This document shows, in pieces, positions 19,501 through 31,495 of a stretch of 50,520 nt of DNA (positions are counted from its first letter, which is position 1; every line of letters begins with the position of its first letter). Source of the stretch: Brachionus koreanus (taxonomy: Eukaryota; Rotifera; Eurotatoria; Ploima; Brachionidae); contig PJRA01000272.1 in assembly GCA_016987375.1 (NCBI GenBank), positions 390,671-441,190 of the forward strand, given 5' to 3'. Position numbers and translations under genes: made by a program. The notes beneath the pieces are model-generated. The model did not search any database, was not told the origin of the DNA, and saw only the letters and a program-made list of their open reading frames with translations.

Positions 19501-20542
19501 TCTGGCGTTAAGTCCTCTTCATTTACACGTACCCATCCTAATGAACGAACATAAAATCTAATTTTGCTAGATTCCGACTTATCTGATGAAAATTCCGAAT
19601 AGGAAATCGAATTTTTCATAAAAGATTTGTCGCAAAAATTTTGTGCATCATCAAGTGGACACTTTTTTGATACGGAATTCAAATCAAATTTTTTAGTCTC
19701 AAGATCAATTTTCGGTGGCTTTCTAGTCACTGTACCGGATGGCTTGTGCCAATAATAAACGCCAGTTTCGTCACAGCATCGCATCCAGCCCAATGGCAAC
19801 TCGTGCTGTTCAATATTGGTTGTCAAATTTTCTCCGTCTGAATCATCATAGTCGCACAAATTGTCCGAGCTCTTTTTACTACTGATTATGCTTGAATATA
19901 AGCTATCTATTCCATTTTGAGATGCCTGTATGCTAGAGCACTTGGATTGTTCCGAGTTGTGGCGGGTCAGATTTTCCGAGTGAATGCCACTGTCCGGCGA
20001 GCTGATCAAGTCAAGTTCACTTTAGAAAAATTTTTTAACAAAAATTTTTTTTTATTTCTTAAAAATAGATATTTACCTGTTCTTGAAATTTTTTAGGTCA
20101 TAAATACTTTCGTACATATCGATAGCCTTAAAATTATTTTCCTTATTATAAAAAAGCGAATAAAAAGGGTTTTCGAATCCTTCGTTTTGATCTTAAAAAA
20201 AGAAAAAATAAGTTAAAATTAACAAAAAAAAATTGGGTTCAATTTACCACTCTCGTAAATGGGGTTAGAGGTAAAGGACCAAATTTGTTGCCAGTAATTC
20301 GAATGCTGAATATAATGCTCTCTTAAGCTCACATAGTTAATTAATTTATTGGTTTTAGGCGACACTTTATATGAACCAGATTTGACTGAATGGTTCTCAT
20401 GGCGAGTATTTTGGCTTAGACTATTTAATACCTGTCTACATTGAGCATTTAACTGATTGTTTATCTCTGCTTGACTCTTGTACAAATAAATTTTCTCTCT
20501 TATCTGTTTTATCTTATGGCTAGATTCAACTTTCATAGACAT
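16504..20542 (-). CDS. APBB: Fe65/APBB family adaptor (WW + two PTB domains), 735 aa, five exons
   Basis: Exons 20542-20248, 20191-20077, 20019-19413, 19363-19236 and 17566-16504 join in frame (2208 nt). Order of parts: a disordered N-terminus; WW domain at about 211-239 (LPLGWMRCCDETGVYYWH); PTB1 at about 291-428, split over three exons (RSLGWVRVNEEDLTPENSS, WGVGRDNGR, then RDFAYVARD); PTB2 at about 490-692 (IRCKYLGF … CRLRYLSFMG … ACKLRYQKCLDAHP). These are the signatures of Fe65, which binds the NPTY tail of APP-family proteins through PTB2 and links it to actin and nuclear signalling. Oddities: the second WW tryptophan is Arg (GTVTRKPP), and PTB2 holds an about 65-residue insert with an acidic Asp/Glu run (about 556-576). 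A short out-of-frame upstream ATG at 20549 overlaps the start. Intron 4 is 1.67 kb and filled with MITEs. Confidence 0.93.
17888..18247. mobile_element. MITE with about 50-bp imperfect inverted repeats, TA target
   Basis: Left end from 17888 (CCGTTACGCCTTCTGAGATC) is matched in reverse complement by the right end up to 18247 (ending …TCTGAAGTGTTTACGG). A dinucleotide TA lies at each outer edge. The TA target suggests a Tc1/mariner-type non-autonomous element. No coding capacity. It sits in intron 4 of the Fe65-like gene. Confidence 0.6.
18263..18482. mobile_element. Second MITE-like inverted repeat in the same intron
   Basis: GAATATTTGTTTTTAAATGT at the left is mirrored at the right by sequence reading GAATATTTGTTTTTTAACGT on the minus strand, each followed by TGCA/CGCA. 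The interior contains a stretch (about 18371-18436) repeated near 44160-44218. Confidence 0.45.
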
Positions 20543-23500
20543 TTTTCATTTTTACGAAACAAAAAAAAGCTCTGCTATTTCTATTGATTTTCTTAATGGA
20601 AAAAATTCTATGGATTTTCTTATTTTCTTTTTCTCCAATTTCAGTAATATTCTAAATTAATCACTGGTTATTCTATATAATTAAAAAACAATTATGAAAA
20701 TAAAAATTTATTTAAAAATTTATTCAAGTTAATTTTTTAATTAAAAATTTGAAATCGATTTCTAAAAGTCCCTAGATTGGATTAAGTGTTCTTTAAATTA
20801 ATTCGAATAACATTACTTAATTAAAATAAAATTGAACATTAGAGTTAATTAGTTTTGTAAGAAAAAAAGAAAAATTCAACTACGCAATTAAACATGCGTT
20901 CAAATGTAGATTAAACTTGAAACTAGTAACTTAAAGTCTTTGAGATTTTTTATTGAAAACAGTTGAGCTTATTAAGCTTAGTTGGCACCATCGGCTAATA
21001 TGAAAAATATTATTTTTTACTTCAACAAAATTAATATCTTCTAATACACTTGAAATACTTTTAAAATACTAAGCACAATTTGTGTTTACTCATCGGCTAA
21101 ATATTTATTTTGCAGCCCAAATTTAGTTCCTTTCGTAGTCTGTTCGAACCTATTGCAAAGAAAGAAAAAACAAGAATGAACACTCATAATGATATATTAC
21201 GCTAAATTAAAGCCCAAAGTTAGAGGAATAGATAATTTTATTTGTAAACTGAAATTTGTTGACTGATTGCAAATTATGTTTATTTTGTTTCGTCTAAATT
21301 CTTATCTATTGTTGAAATTAATTAATATTTGCCGAGTGAAGAGCCTTAATTGCACCATAATTTACTTTTACTGGTCTAAGAGCTGAAGCATGTCTTATTC
21401 TTTGTTTAATTAGGCCTCAATACAGATAATCAGATTCTACAAGTACAATAAAATTTTATCATCCTTCTACCGGATATTTAAATAATGAGTTTTGCTCTTT
21501 TAAAAAAAATGCAAATTTTAATCTTTTTTACAAGTAATTAGTTATTTTTTCAGATCGATAAAAACCATTATCTTTTCTTAAGATGACTTTAGAGTTAATT
21601 ATATTTAATTAGCTTTTCTATTAGTCAAGTTGATTTTTCAAAAACTCTCTCAACCTAATATAACAATTCCGATATATTAACATTAGTTCATTGATTAGAA
21701 AAAAAAAGTCCCTAAAAGAAAAAACTTGAGTTATTTGTGGAAAATTCGGAGCAAATTATTACGTTCAACAAAATTCCAACTTCAAAATAAAAAATTTCAG
21801 CAAAATTTAACATTTTAGACAAACAGAGCAATCAGTGATTGGAATTAATTAAATAAATAGTCAAAAAGTTATTAAAGTGTAAATAGTCAATGAGAATAGA
21901 TGAGAGTCAATAAAAAAAAAATTATGCTGGAATTTTTTCTCTATGATAGAATTCTTAAAGATTGTTTTCTGAGAATTTTTTTTACAATTTATTTAATGAT
22001 GTTTTCAAAAAAAAATGAGCAAAATTAAAATTTAATGAAACACGACAATTTAAGCATAATCCAACATTTTTTTAAAACTAGATTTAGCTAAGTTTTTTAC
22101 TAATATTAAATTAATTTCTATCCAATTTAGAATTAAATTATTTAAATAAATTTTAAAAATCTTATTTCCTCGTTTGTTGCTTATTATTTTTTGTTTTGAT
22201 TGATTTTTTAGGACCTAAACTTGACCACCAATTTCTAAAAATTTGAATGAATATTTAAATTTTCTGTGAAAATTGTGTAAATACTTGTAATATCATTGAA
22301 AATAGGAATATAAAAAATAAAGTCATAGAAATTTTCTACCCAAATCTCATTTAACTTTTGAAGCCGAAATAATTCGCCTTTAGTTCGGGTTTCAAATAAG
22401 CGATTGTTTAATACAAATGAGTGATAAACGAGATTTTTATTTGAGAGGCTCTAAGAAAATAGCTAAATCAAAAATCGCTTAATCGTTTCGATTTCAAATT
22501 ATCTGAAAGTCTAGAGCAAATGCGCTATTAATTTTAAAGAATCAAAGCGCGAGGCTACTTTAAAAGCAAAAAAGCTGAGCACATTAATCTAAACGATTCG
22601 GTGCCGAGTCGTAAAATACGTCTAAATCGAAATTAAAATTAAATCGATTATGCCTAAGGCGTTCTAAATTGCTTAACTTATTTTGCCTTCATTCTCTTGT
22701 TTCTGAGCAAATAAACAAATTATGGTTTAATATAAAAGCAAAGTATCTATCGCTTTTTCTCCCATGGCTTTGTTTAAAACTAAATTATTGGAAATTTAAT
22801 GAGTCTTTGTTTAACTGATAGAAATCAGTGTTTATAATTTAAATTTAGTTTGTTCGAAATAAAGAGAAAAAAAAAACACTTGAAATTGCCTTTACATTAG
22901 TTACACTTAAGAGCTGGTTCCCAGGCACGCTTCTAATTCAAACATTTTTTCCAAGTCAGTCACTTGTGCTAATGGCATCTTTTAAAGGTTTAAATAAATA
23001 GCTAATAGGCCTCTATTAAAGTATGATATTTTCTAGAGATGAAACTGTTTCCGTCAATGCAACAAAAACTTTTTTTAAACTATTAATTTAGAAAAAAAAT
23101 ACTCCATAGTTTAATAATTTAAATTAAATAGAAGCCTGAAAAATACTAATTCAAAATCAAACCATCTATTAAAATTGCTTTGTTTAATCATACTATTTAA
23201 ATCTGGAATAAATAGCAGGTCTAAAAGAGCCTTAGAAATGGTTTTTATCTAATCTTAGAGCAAATTGTTTTAAATTTAATCTAATTTTTGAACCATAACC
23301 AAAATGAATGATTCAAATTTTAATTCATATATCAATTTTAAATATTTATTTGAAAATTCAAACATTGTAAATATAAAATGCTCTAAAATAAAATCATAAA
23401 ATTAAATTTTCTTGAAATCACTTACAAAAAAAATTAAGTAATTGTTTGAATTTTTGTCTATATAGGTGCTAATATGTGTGAGAAAAATTCTTTATTATTT

Positions 23501-24388
23501 TTTGATATGACCAACCTATCCTAAGCAACAAAAATCCTATTTTTCTTAGTTCTATTTACGAATCTGTTTTGATTTATGGGAGTAATTTGAAAATAAAATG
23601 AAAGGCGTTTTGCCCTCTAAAATTTAAATATCCATTTTGTGTTTCTTAGTTTTGTGTTTAATCCAAAAGATAATATTTTTCAATTTGTAAAAGATAACTT
23701 GGCCTGCTAATAATCTGATTTAGCAAGAATTGATTTCCCAAAAGACTGGTTTGATAAAAGAATAAAATAAATTATTTTCTATTGAATCAGATATTTAAAA
23801 AAACACAACATTTAGGGTATTAATTCAGTTGAGAAATGAAAAAACTGACAAATTCGTTTATCTAAGTTGAGAGCTTTTTTAAATTCAATGCGGAAGAATC
23901 GAATCACACACATTGAATGAATATTCATTCATCCTAATTTGGAGCAAAAAACAAATAAATTTTATTTAACTACCTGATACTAAACAGTAATTTAAAAAAA
24001 TAAAATAAATTCTTAGTTTTCTGTCTTTTATTTTGAAAGAAATTCCAAAATATGAATTTGAATTTTACTTGCTTTTTTATTTAAATAAAAAATTAACTAT
24101 TAAAATTAATAATTTTATCGTCATTTTGATCATATTTTGTAATTTAATTTGGATTTTTTTTATCTTTTCATTACTGAAAAAAAATGTTCATTCATTTGCC
24201 GAAAACTTGCCAGTCAATATGCAAATTAATTAATTAAATATTTATTATATAAAATCATGCAAATTATTCACCAGTTTTATTTAATTAAAATTATACACAC
24301 GGAACGAAATTTTGAGCCGAGGGGAATTACTGGCATACAAGAGTAGTATATGAGCCCAAAAATACAAGTTCTAACAATAATCACTTAC
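20543..24388. other. Intergenic or 5' intron of the Fe65-like gene
   Basis: No coding frames. The bases before the ATG at 20542 contain a possible acceptor (AAATAGCAG then AGC near 20569), so this region may be a 5'UTR intron reaching the candidate exon at 24389-24435. Between about 22360 and 22680 GC is raised and CGATT/AATCG motifs recur on both strands; it may be a regulatory region or an old repeat. Confidence 0.3.
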
Positions 24389-24435
24389 CTTTTAGATGTT
24401 GAACACAAATTTCATTCTATTGAGTTATTATTTAT
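24389..24435 (-). other. Candidate 47-nt noncoding exon
   Basis: On the minus strand an acceptor (TCTGTTTTAG) precedes 47 nt that end at a strong donor, AAAAG|GTAAGTG. The segment contains ATG followed soon by a stop (MKFVFNI), so it would be 5'UTR. The nearest gene downstream on this strand is the Fe65 homologue, 3.8 kb away. Unsupported by transcripts. Confidence 0.25.
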
Positions 24436-26753
24436 CTAAAACAGAAAAAGTTCAGTGTATTTATGAATCCATACTGGAGTTGATTAGACCCTGATTTGTG
24501 CCCTGGGCATTGGTAATTTAAATCTTCTAGTAGTATCACTTTTTAATAAAATTTCTGATTATTAATAGTTTCACGATCCATTAAGAGGCTTGTTATTCCC
24601 TTAAAATAAACAAACGATCGAGCTTCTGATCGATATGCATTGCTTGTTATCCATCATGAATGGTTTCTAATAGAAAAAAATCAATAAAGCCTAATTTATC
24701 ATAATTAAATAGATTTATTTCTCTGCTGGCATGTTTAATCCAAAAAACTTGTTTTATATGTTTTTCTAAATTTATAAAATTTATGGCTTAATCAAATCTT
24801 GAGTTAACATTACTAAATAATTTTGCAAGAAAATTAAGGTCTTCTTTTACGTAGATAAGGAAATAGTTTTTGTTTGGGCGGAGATTAAAAGCGGAGAATT
24901 TGTTTTACAATATTCAAAACAAGATTATTTAGTTTATAGGAAAAAATGATGGAAACACATATTTAATTTAAAAAAAATTCCATTATCCTGATACAAAAAA
25001 CACAATTTGAAATTGTTTTTCTCTTTGCTTCAAAGCCAAATCAGCAACTTGAACTAACAAAATTTAGAGAATTTATTCGTAACCTAAATACTCGTTTCTA
25101 AACAAACCTTTTAATATTTTAATTTATAATTTTATTTTTAAATTTAAAGCTTTGACTAAATAAAAAAAAAAAGTAAATGTAAATGCATTTTAATTTATTT
25201 TATGAACTTAATATAAAAAAATCGATAATTCATTTCATATGATATTAGACGAGTAAGCTTTATCAGATTGAATGACACTTAATAAGCAACTCTGATCATT
25301 TTCTGAAACATGATTGAGTTTTATTTTAACGCTTTGTTAAAATATAATCTATCTTTTCAGCTGATTAAAATTGAAACTTTTTATATGCGTAAACAAATTC
25401 ACAATTTATCAAATATTCATGATTTTCTATTTACTGTTTTAAAAATCAATTTATTATCAGTTCATTTTTTTTTTCATAAAAAATTTCTAATTTTGCTGAA
25501 AAAATTATTAAAAATTAAATTGCAAGATATTAAAAAAAAAATAGAAAATTTCAACGATTAATACTCTTATAAGTAGATTTGATATTATAATATTGGTTTT
25601 AACCTAATTAAATTTTTTGCCCGAAATTGGCGATATATTTTAGATTTAACATATTTTTAGAATTAAATTCTTTTAGAAATAATTTAAGATTTTTAACAAC
25701 AACAACAACAAAAAAGCAACGTATATTTGATACTGGTCTAGAATAAAAACGAAAACAAATAAAAAGTAATTACTTTAAATTTGCTCAAAACAAATTTTTG
25801 AAAAATTTTGAAATTCTATTTTGCTTTCACTTTCAGTATTCTTAGCTTATTTAAAATTATTTTTAGAGAATTTTTCAAATTTAATTTGAGGAAATGTTTA
25901 CTTAGGAGAAACACGTCTGCTTAGAATTTAATTGAGATCAATTGATACAAAAATCAATTAAAATAATTTTTATTTTAAAAAAAATTAATGAAGTGAAAGT
26001 GACATTACTATCTGATATGAGAATCAAATGAAAAAGAATAAGCAGTGAGTTATTCGACTTTAGTAGTGATATTAGCTGGCAATTGCTGAAATCTGAATTT
26101 GTCAAATTTTTCTTTAAATGTATTTGTTGAAGTTGCAAAAATTTCAGAGTCTGTTAAGATGCTTATTGGTGAAAAAATTTTCTCTTGACTTTGACTAGCA
26201 TAATTGCTTCTAGGTGATCGCTAATTGGAATTTGTCTCGAACCTGTGAAGGCATGAAAATGAACAATGTAACAAAGGTTTACTAATTTTTTGTAAAGTAA
26301 TAGTAGTAAAATTAATTGTTCAATTAAAGTTCAAATCAAATTTTTGAAAAAATGTTCAAAATTTAATAAAAATTGATCAAAAATTAAAAATGGTTTAAGA
26401 ATTTCGAGTAAAAATAAAGTAACCAAATGTATCCAAATGAATTTTCACTAAAATCAGAATTTTTCTTTTAGATGGTATTGCAAAATGACAATTTTTTCTT
26501 CAGATTCATTTATGTTTGTTTGATTGAATGATTCTTTACAAATACTGACTTGAGACATGAAGGCGATTTTATGAATGAATACAGATAGTCTCTAGATTAC
26601 ACTATGCTGAAAAAAATCTAAGTTAAATTTGCTGAATGTAATATTTAGATCATTAAAGTCATCTAATTTAGAGACATTGAACCGTATATTTAGTAATTTA
26701 AAAAGAGTATATCAGATAAAAAGACAAACAAAGCTAGTTAAAAATCTTCTTGA
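24436..26753. other. Gene desert, AT-rich
   Basis: No supported genes. Open frames at 25310-25561 (plus) and 25938-26138 (minus) have noise-like composition. A short (AAC)n microsatellite lies at about 25695-25711. Confidence 0.4.
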
Positions 26754-26797
26754 CACAGAGTATACTGTAGCTTTTATCCACAGAGTATACTGTAGCT
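26754..26797 (+). repeat. Two-copy tandem repeat, 25-bp period
   Basis: CACAGAGTATACTGTAGCT at 26754-26772 is repeated exactly at 26779-26797, six bases apart. It lies shortly before a retroelement-like tail. Confidence 0.7.
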
Positions 26798-26869
26798 ATT
26801 ATTTTTACTTTAATTATTATTTACCGATTTTACTATTATTTCAAAAATTACTAAAAACAAATTTTTTTT

Positions 26870-26961
26870 TCAAGGCGGCTGAAAGGAAGGACTAAGATCC
26901 ATTCCAAACTGCCCGGGTTTAACCCCAAACTATATTTTTTAAATAAATAAATAAATAAAAA
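26870..26961 (+). mobile_element. Retroelement 3' tail ending in (AAAT)n
   Basis: A GC-richer stretch (AAGGCGGCTGAAAGGAAGGA, then CTGCCCGGGTTTAACCCC) stands out from the AT-rich background and ends in repeated AAAT at about 26940-26961. This is typical of the 3' end of a LINE or SINE copy. The 5' extent is unclear. Confidence 0.4.
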
Positions 26962-28117
26962 GAGTATAGTAGTACATATTTGCTAATTTTGCACTGGCCT
27001 TTTCGGAAAATAGATACAGTACTCAAAGTTACGTAGAACGGAAGAATTATAAAACTGTAGTCCCACTTTGTGTGATAGGTAAATAACAAAATATTGTATA
27101 ATAAATAATTTAGTTAGTCAGATCAAATGAGGATAAAAAAATTAAAAAATTTGGCTGCTTGTTAAAATAATTTTGTGTAATTCATTTCAATTTTTAATTA
27201 ACTTAAAATAATAAAAGACTTAATTTTGACTAATTTAAAAAAAAATTCAAAAAATTTTTCCTAAAAAAGGTTTTTTTAACATCGGAAAATAATTTTATAC
27301 ACTTAAATTTAAATTATCATAAAAAAACAATTTAAATTGTTAATTCAAATTAATTGATTTAGTCTACCAGATTTTTATTTAAGCTAAATAAATAAACTAT
27401 TGAAATGATTCACTTTTTCTATTTCTTTATTAAAAAATTTGAAAATATATATATTTCTGAATTTATTAACTAAACTAAAACAAAAAAAAATTAAAAAAAC
27501 AACTTAATATAAATGCTTGGTAAACTGAATTTATTGATAAATAGCAAAATGAAAAATAATTTTAATTATTTTTGAAAAAATTCTGTTAAATATCAATGGA
27601 TCTATTTTAATAATTAAAATAAAATAGAACTTTTTAATCTAATTCAGATAAAATAGTTGAGCAAAGCTTAAAAATGTTTTTCATTTAGGTTTATTTAAAG
27701 AATATATAAAATATATTCAACTATACTCTAGAATCCCATTACAAACAATTCGAAATGGGATGGATTCTTTTTAAAAAAAAATGTCTATAATTTCATTAAT
27801 CTAAAAGATAAGATATCTAATATTTACTGAATAAAAATAAAAGGATTAAGACTGAGCAAATTTGTTTTATCTTTAAGATAAGACAGGTTGTTGAATTAAA
27901 AAAGAACAGGACATGTATGTTCCGAGTTAGCTATAAAATCTCCTCGAAACTTGACTATTTTCTCATTTGAGAATTAATTGTAAAAATTCGATAAAAACAC
28001 GTTCGAATATCTCAGTTACCAAGGATTAGATTAATTGTAAAAAAAATTCATATCTAATCCCCGGATATATTGGCTTTTAAAAAGAAAGGATTTTTACTCT
28101 TTTCATTTTAAAACATA
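26962..28117. other. AT-rich intergenic DNA
   Basis: No gene, repeat or RNA seen. It includes the promoter side of the Ly6-like gene; no convincing box motif was identified. Confidence 0.35.
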
Positions 28118-28669
28118 ATGAAATCTAAAATTTTAACTTTTGCTCTCATTTTTTGCATCTTAGTCCAAAATGGTATTTCGGATCAAATTAATATTCATTT
28201 TCTTAAAAGTTTTCTTTTAAGTATGGAGTCAATTTTTGGGCTTTGGGGCCAACATAATAATGTGCTGGCGATGTGAAGACAGTGAATGCAATAGATATTT
28301 TGATTTTACGCAGCATACTGCCGAACAATGTGATGGAAAATGCTGGAAATCCTACGAAATAATTGAAGCTAAAACAAAAGAAGAACGTGAACAAGCTGTC
28401 GGTAGGATTTGTGAAAAATAAGCTTAATTTGTGCTAATTTTTTTTTTGATTAAGAAACTCCTGCTAGTCGAAGATGCTTCACTAGCGATGAACTGATGAA
28501 AGCAAATGCAATTGGTATAAACACTGCAAATGGATGCAGAGACATAAAAATGAGAGAAAAAGTAAAACATTTTTGCTTTTGTGACTCGGATATGTGTAAT
28601 TCAAGCTTTAAGCTTTTGCCAACAATTAGTTTTATGCATATAGTAGGATTTTTTTTGTTCTATTTTTAA
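28118..28669 (+). CDS. Ly6/quiver-like secreted, probably GPI-anchored protein, 149 aa, three exons
   Basis: Exons 28118-28172, 28222-28401 and 28455-28669 join in frame (450 nt) across introns of 49 and 53 nt, both after codon base 1. A signal peptide (MKSKILTFALIFCILVQN) is followed by a three-finger cysteine pattern: CWRCEDSEC near the start of the mature protein, C-x3-CW in the middle, RC, GC, and the terminal CFCDSDMCNSS. The last is the classic Ly6/uPAR and quiver/sleepless ending C-x-C-x-x-D-x-C-N. After it comes a hydrophobic tail (ISFMHIVGFFLFYF), as expected for a GPI-anchor signal. Relatives modulate ion channels or receptors at the cell surface, or act in septate junctions; the specific role here is unknown. 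AATAAA at 28706-28711 is the likely polyadenylation signal. Confidence 0.85.
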
Positions 28670-28705
28670 ATTGGTGTGTTATTTTTTAAATTATTTTCTT
28701 CTATT

Positions 28706-28711
28706 AATAAA
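28706..28711 (+). promoter_or_regulatory. Polyadenylation signal AATAAA
   Basis: Located 36 nt after the stop codon of the Ly6-like gene. Confidence 0.55.
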
Positions 28712-29394
28712 ACTTCAAAACATTGTTAATACATTAGATAAATTATTTTCATTTGTTTACTTTAATTTGGTTGAGAAATTTGACTTTATCTAGATAAATA
28801 GACGAAAGCGGCATGATAAAACGCTCAGAAAGCATTCGAAAAAATGCTAACAAAAGTAAAAGGTAAACAAAAGCTAGCTAAATTGCTAATGAGAATTCTA
28901 GCCAGCATTCAATTTAAATGTGTTGGAAGAGTGGATTTTGAAATTAATAAAAATCCAGTTTTTCGATCAGATAGTTTTTATCAAACCAAAAAGTCAGCTT
29001 GAGGAGTGCAAATTTTTCAATTTTTAAAAATTTTTGTTTTGCCAATTCAATTCAATTCAGTGTGTTAATTTTAAACAATAACATAAAAATTACGTACTTT
29101 CCGTACACACAATAGAATACAATTGGGCCACTAAAAATTGGAATCTTTTTTGATCTAGACTAATATATTCTCTAGATTTTTTGTCATAACTTTTAGAAGT
29201 CGACCAAACTCTGTGATCTCAAATTTGAACATATCCTTGGTTCGGTCTTCTACGTGTATGTGCATCAATAAAACAAATTTTACAAAAAAATTTTCATCCT
29301 ACGATATTCGATCTTAAAAATAAATTACTTTTCTTTAAAATAATTTAGGCATTTCTATTTCATATTCTGCACAATAAATTATATTTTTCAATAC
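28712..29394. other. Intergenic DNA, nothing seen
   Basis: No supported coding or repeat feature between the Ly6-like gene and duplication copy B. Confidence 0.35.
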
Positions 29395-29921
29395 ATTCCA
29401 GGTAAGAAAGCTTATTAGAAACCAAATAATATTAATAATTCTATTAATAATATTAAATATAATTCACTGGAAAGTTCATGTGAAAATTTATCAAAATTTG
29501 ATTGAAATTTTTCAATTTTAACTTTATTTTTACAAAAAAATAAATTATTTTCTTTTTTGTAAATTTTTTTATATTTTACGAGAAAATGTGTTTTTTGGGT
29601 ATATTGTATTTAGTAAGATAAAATTCTTAAATTTAATTGTATTTCTATCTTTAAAATGAAAAATTACTAAATATTATATTCCCTATTCAGTAAATATCAC
29701 ATTAATTCGAAAAATATGTTCCAGTCTTTCCAAATGTTCTTTTATTCTTCGGAAATATTCAATTCTGAAAAAAAATCTTAAATTCAAATTAGATAATTTT
29801 TCACTTTGAGCTTAACATTGAGAAAAACACAAAAGAATTAATTTTGTTTGAGATTTCTATTCAAGTAAATAATCTATTATTCATAAATATGTGGTGCCGT
29901 CTAACAATACTTGAAGTCTAA

Positions 29922-29929
29922 TATAAATA
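29922..29929 (+). promoter_or_regulatory. TATA-like box of copy B gene
   Basis: TATAAATA. If it acts at the usual about 30-nt distance, transcription begins near 29950-29955, after the ATG at 29945. The ATG at 29993 then becomes the first in the mRNA, agreeing with the signal-peptide start. Confidence 0.4.
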
Positions 29930-29992
29930 AATGAAAAAAATTTGATGTTATCAAAACATTATTTCAAAAAAAAAAAAGGTTATTTCGAAAAA

Positions 29993-31057
29993 ATGAAGCA
30001 TTTAGCTAAATCAATCAGTTTATTAGTATGCATTGGTTTAATAAGCCAAAATAATGGTTTAATTTTGGGCAGACCAAAATCTGGATCAAGTGGATTGCTT
30101 GGTGGTTTGCTATCTGGATCAGGCAGTGGAAGTATTTCCGGATCGGGATCAGGTGGTCAATTCTCTGGTTCAGGAAGTGGCTCTGGTTCAATTTTAGTTC
30201 AAGGATCAGGAGGCTTGTTGGGTAATCTATTGAGAGGAGTAAATGGTCTTTTAGATTCACTTGTTGGATTGGACTTGTCCAATTTACTCGATTTAAATGG
30301 ACTTTTGAGCCTTGGCAACTTATTGGATTCATTGGATCTGAGACAATTGAGTGATTTGGATTTAGCCATTGTGACACCATTAAGAGACTTATTGAACTTG
30401 GTAAAATTGAGAAATACTCTTCCAAATAATGATGTTTTGCATCTTGTTAATAATTTGTTGGAATTATTGAAAAATCAACACACATTTGAGTCACCTTTAG
30501 AAAATTTGAATTCTTTATTAAACATTAATTTGGATCATTTGTTGAATAACCGTATTTTTGGTGAACTGCGTAATTTGATCTTTCAATTGAATTTACACAA
30601 TGTGAATGATTTAGATCAAGTATTGAATGCTTTATTGAATGAGTTGAATTTAGACATCCTTTCAACAGCCGATTTGAATATTGTTAACCAGTTGAAGAAT
30701 CTTTTAAGCCATGGATCGTTTAACAATGATTTGATTCCACAAATAAAACATTTACTAGCAAATTTGGTTCATCTTGATTTATTAACTAATTTGAATTCAA
30801 TTGCTGACATTGATACACTTTTGATCAATATAGATTTATTGGATAGTACCAACTTGCCAGCTTTAGTCGACAGAATCAGACATTTGTTAAATGATTTGAA
30901 TGTCCAAAATTTATCAGTTTTAAATGGATATGCTTTGCTTTCGTTGAAAGAACTATTAGGAAATTCAAATCATTTTGATGATTTATCAGCTCTTCAATGC
31001 GTTAAAGATTTGTTGAATAGAGTTGGATGTTTGGTATGCTCCATAGTTCATCATTAA
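29993..31057 (+). CDS. Secreted Leu/Asn-rich helical-repeat protein, copy B (354 aa)
   Basis: Paralogue of 4226-5290 with the same length and layout: signal peptide, Ser/Gly linker, about 270 residues of Leu/Asn-rich helical repeats, and a three-Cys tail. Within the 354 residues the two proteins differ at five places, all in the first about 90 (Leu12Val and Cys15Gly in the signal peptide, Ala/Gly and Ser/Leu in the linker, Gly/Arg just after it). Everything downstream is identical in protein, with at least one silent change (ACA/ACT for Thr near 30418). The start at 29993 was chosen for the signal peptide and TATA position; an in-frame ATG also occurs at 29945. Function unknown. The conserved reading frame in both copies argues that both are used or only recently copied. 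Confidence 0.85.
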   Translation: MKHLAKSISLLVCIGLISQNNGLILGRPKSGSSGLLGGLLSGSGSGSISGSGSGGQFSGSGSGSGSILVQGSGGLLGNLLRGVNGLLDSLVGLDLSNLLDLNGLLSLGNLLDSLDLRQLSDLDLAIVTPLRDLLNLVKLRNTLPNNDVLHLVNNLLELLKNQHTFESPLENLNSLLNINLDHLLNNRIFGELRNLIFQLNLHNVNDLDQVLNALLNELNLDILSTADLNIVNQLKNLLSHGSFNNDLIPQIKHLLANLVHLDLLTNLNSIADIDTLLINIDLLDSTNLPALVDRIRHLLNDLNVQNLSVLNGYALLSLKELLGNSNHFDDLSALQCVKDLLNRVGCLVCSIVHH

Positions 31058-31495
31058 TTTAGAGGCAAATTTTAACATCTTTTTGATAATATTAAGTTTA
31101 TTTTAAAAAATTGCATTCCAATAAACTATTCAATTAAATAAGAAATTTTTTTTTTTTAAATCTAATCGATTCTTACAAGCACCAATTTTCTCATTTTCAG
31201 CACAATTATTATTACATTAAGACTTATTTTGATTTTATCTAAAATAAAATTTTAAACAAAGATTTTTTAACTTAAATATAAAAAAAATTGTTTCGATAGG
31301 AGAAATTGAAATTTACTATCGTCTATTTTTATTCAAGCTTTTTTTATTTGTGTTGGTTCTGTATTACATGCTAGGAAATATGAATGAAAATTCCTTACTC
31401 AATGTTTATCATTGTTCAAACAAAAAAGAAATTAACAAAATATGTTTTTACAAAGAGTTTGAAATAAATTTAAAATTTAAATTTCAGCATCGCAT

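Noticed and set aside
22360..22680. Coding exon in the GC-raised stretch of the desert
   Set aside because: Stops occur in all frames, and no splice-bounded open segment was found. At most it is regulatory DNA or an old repeat.
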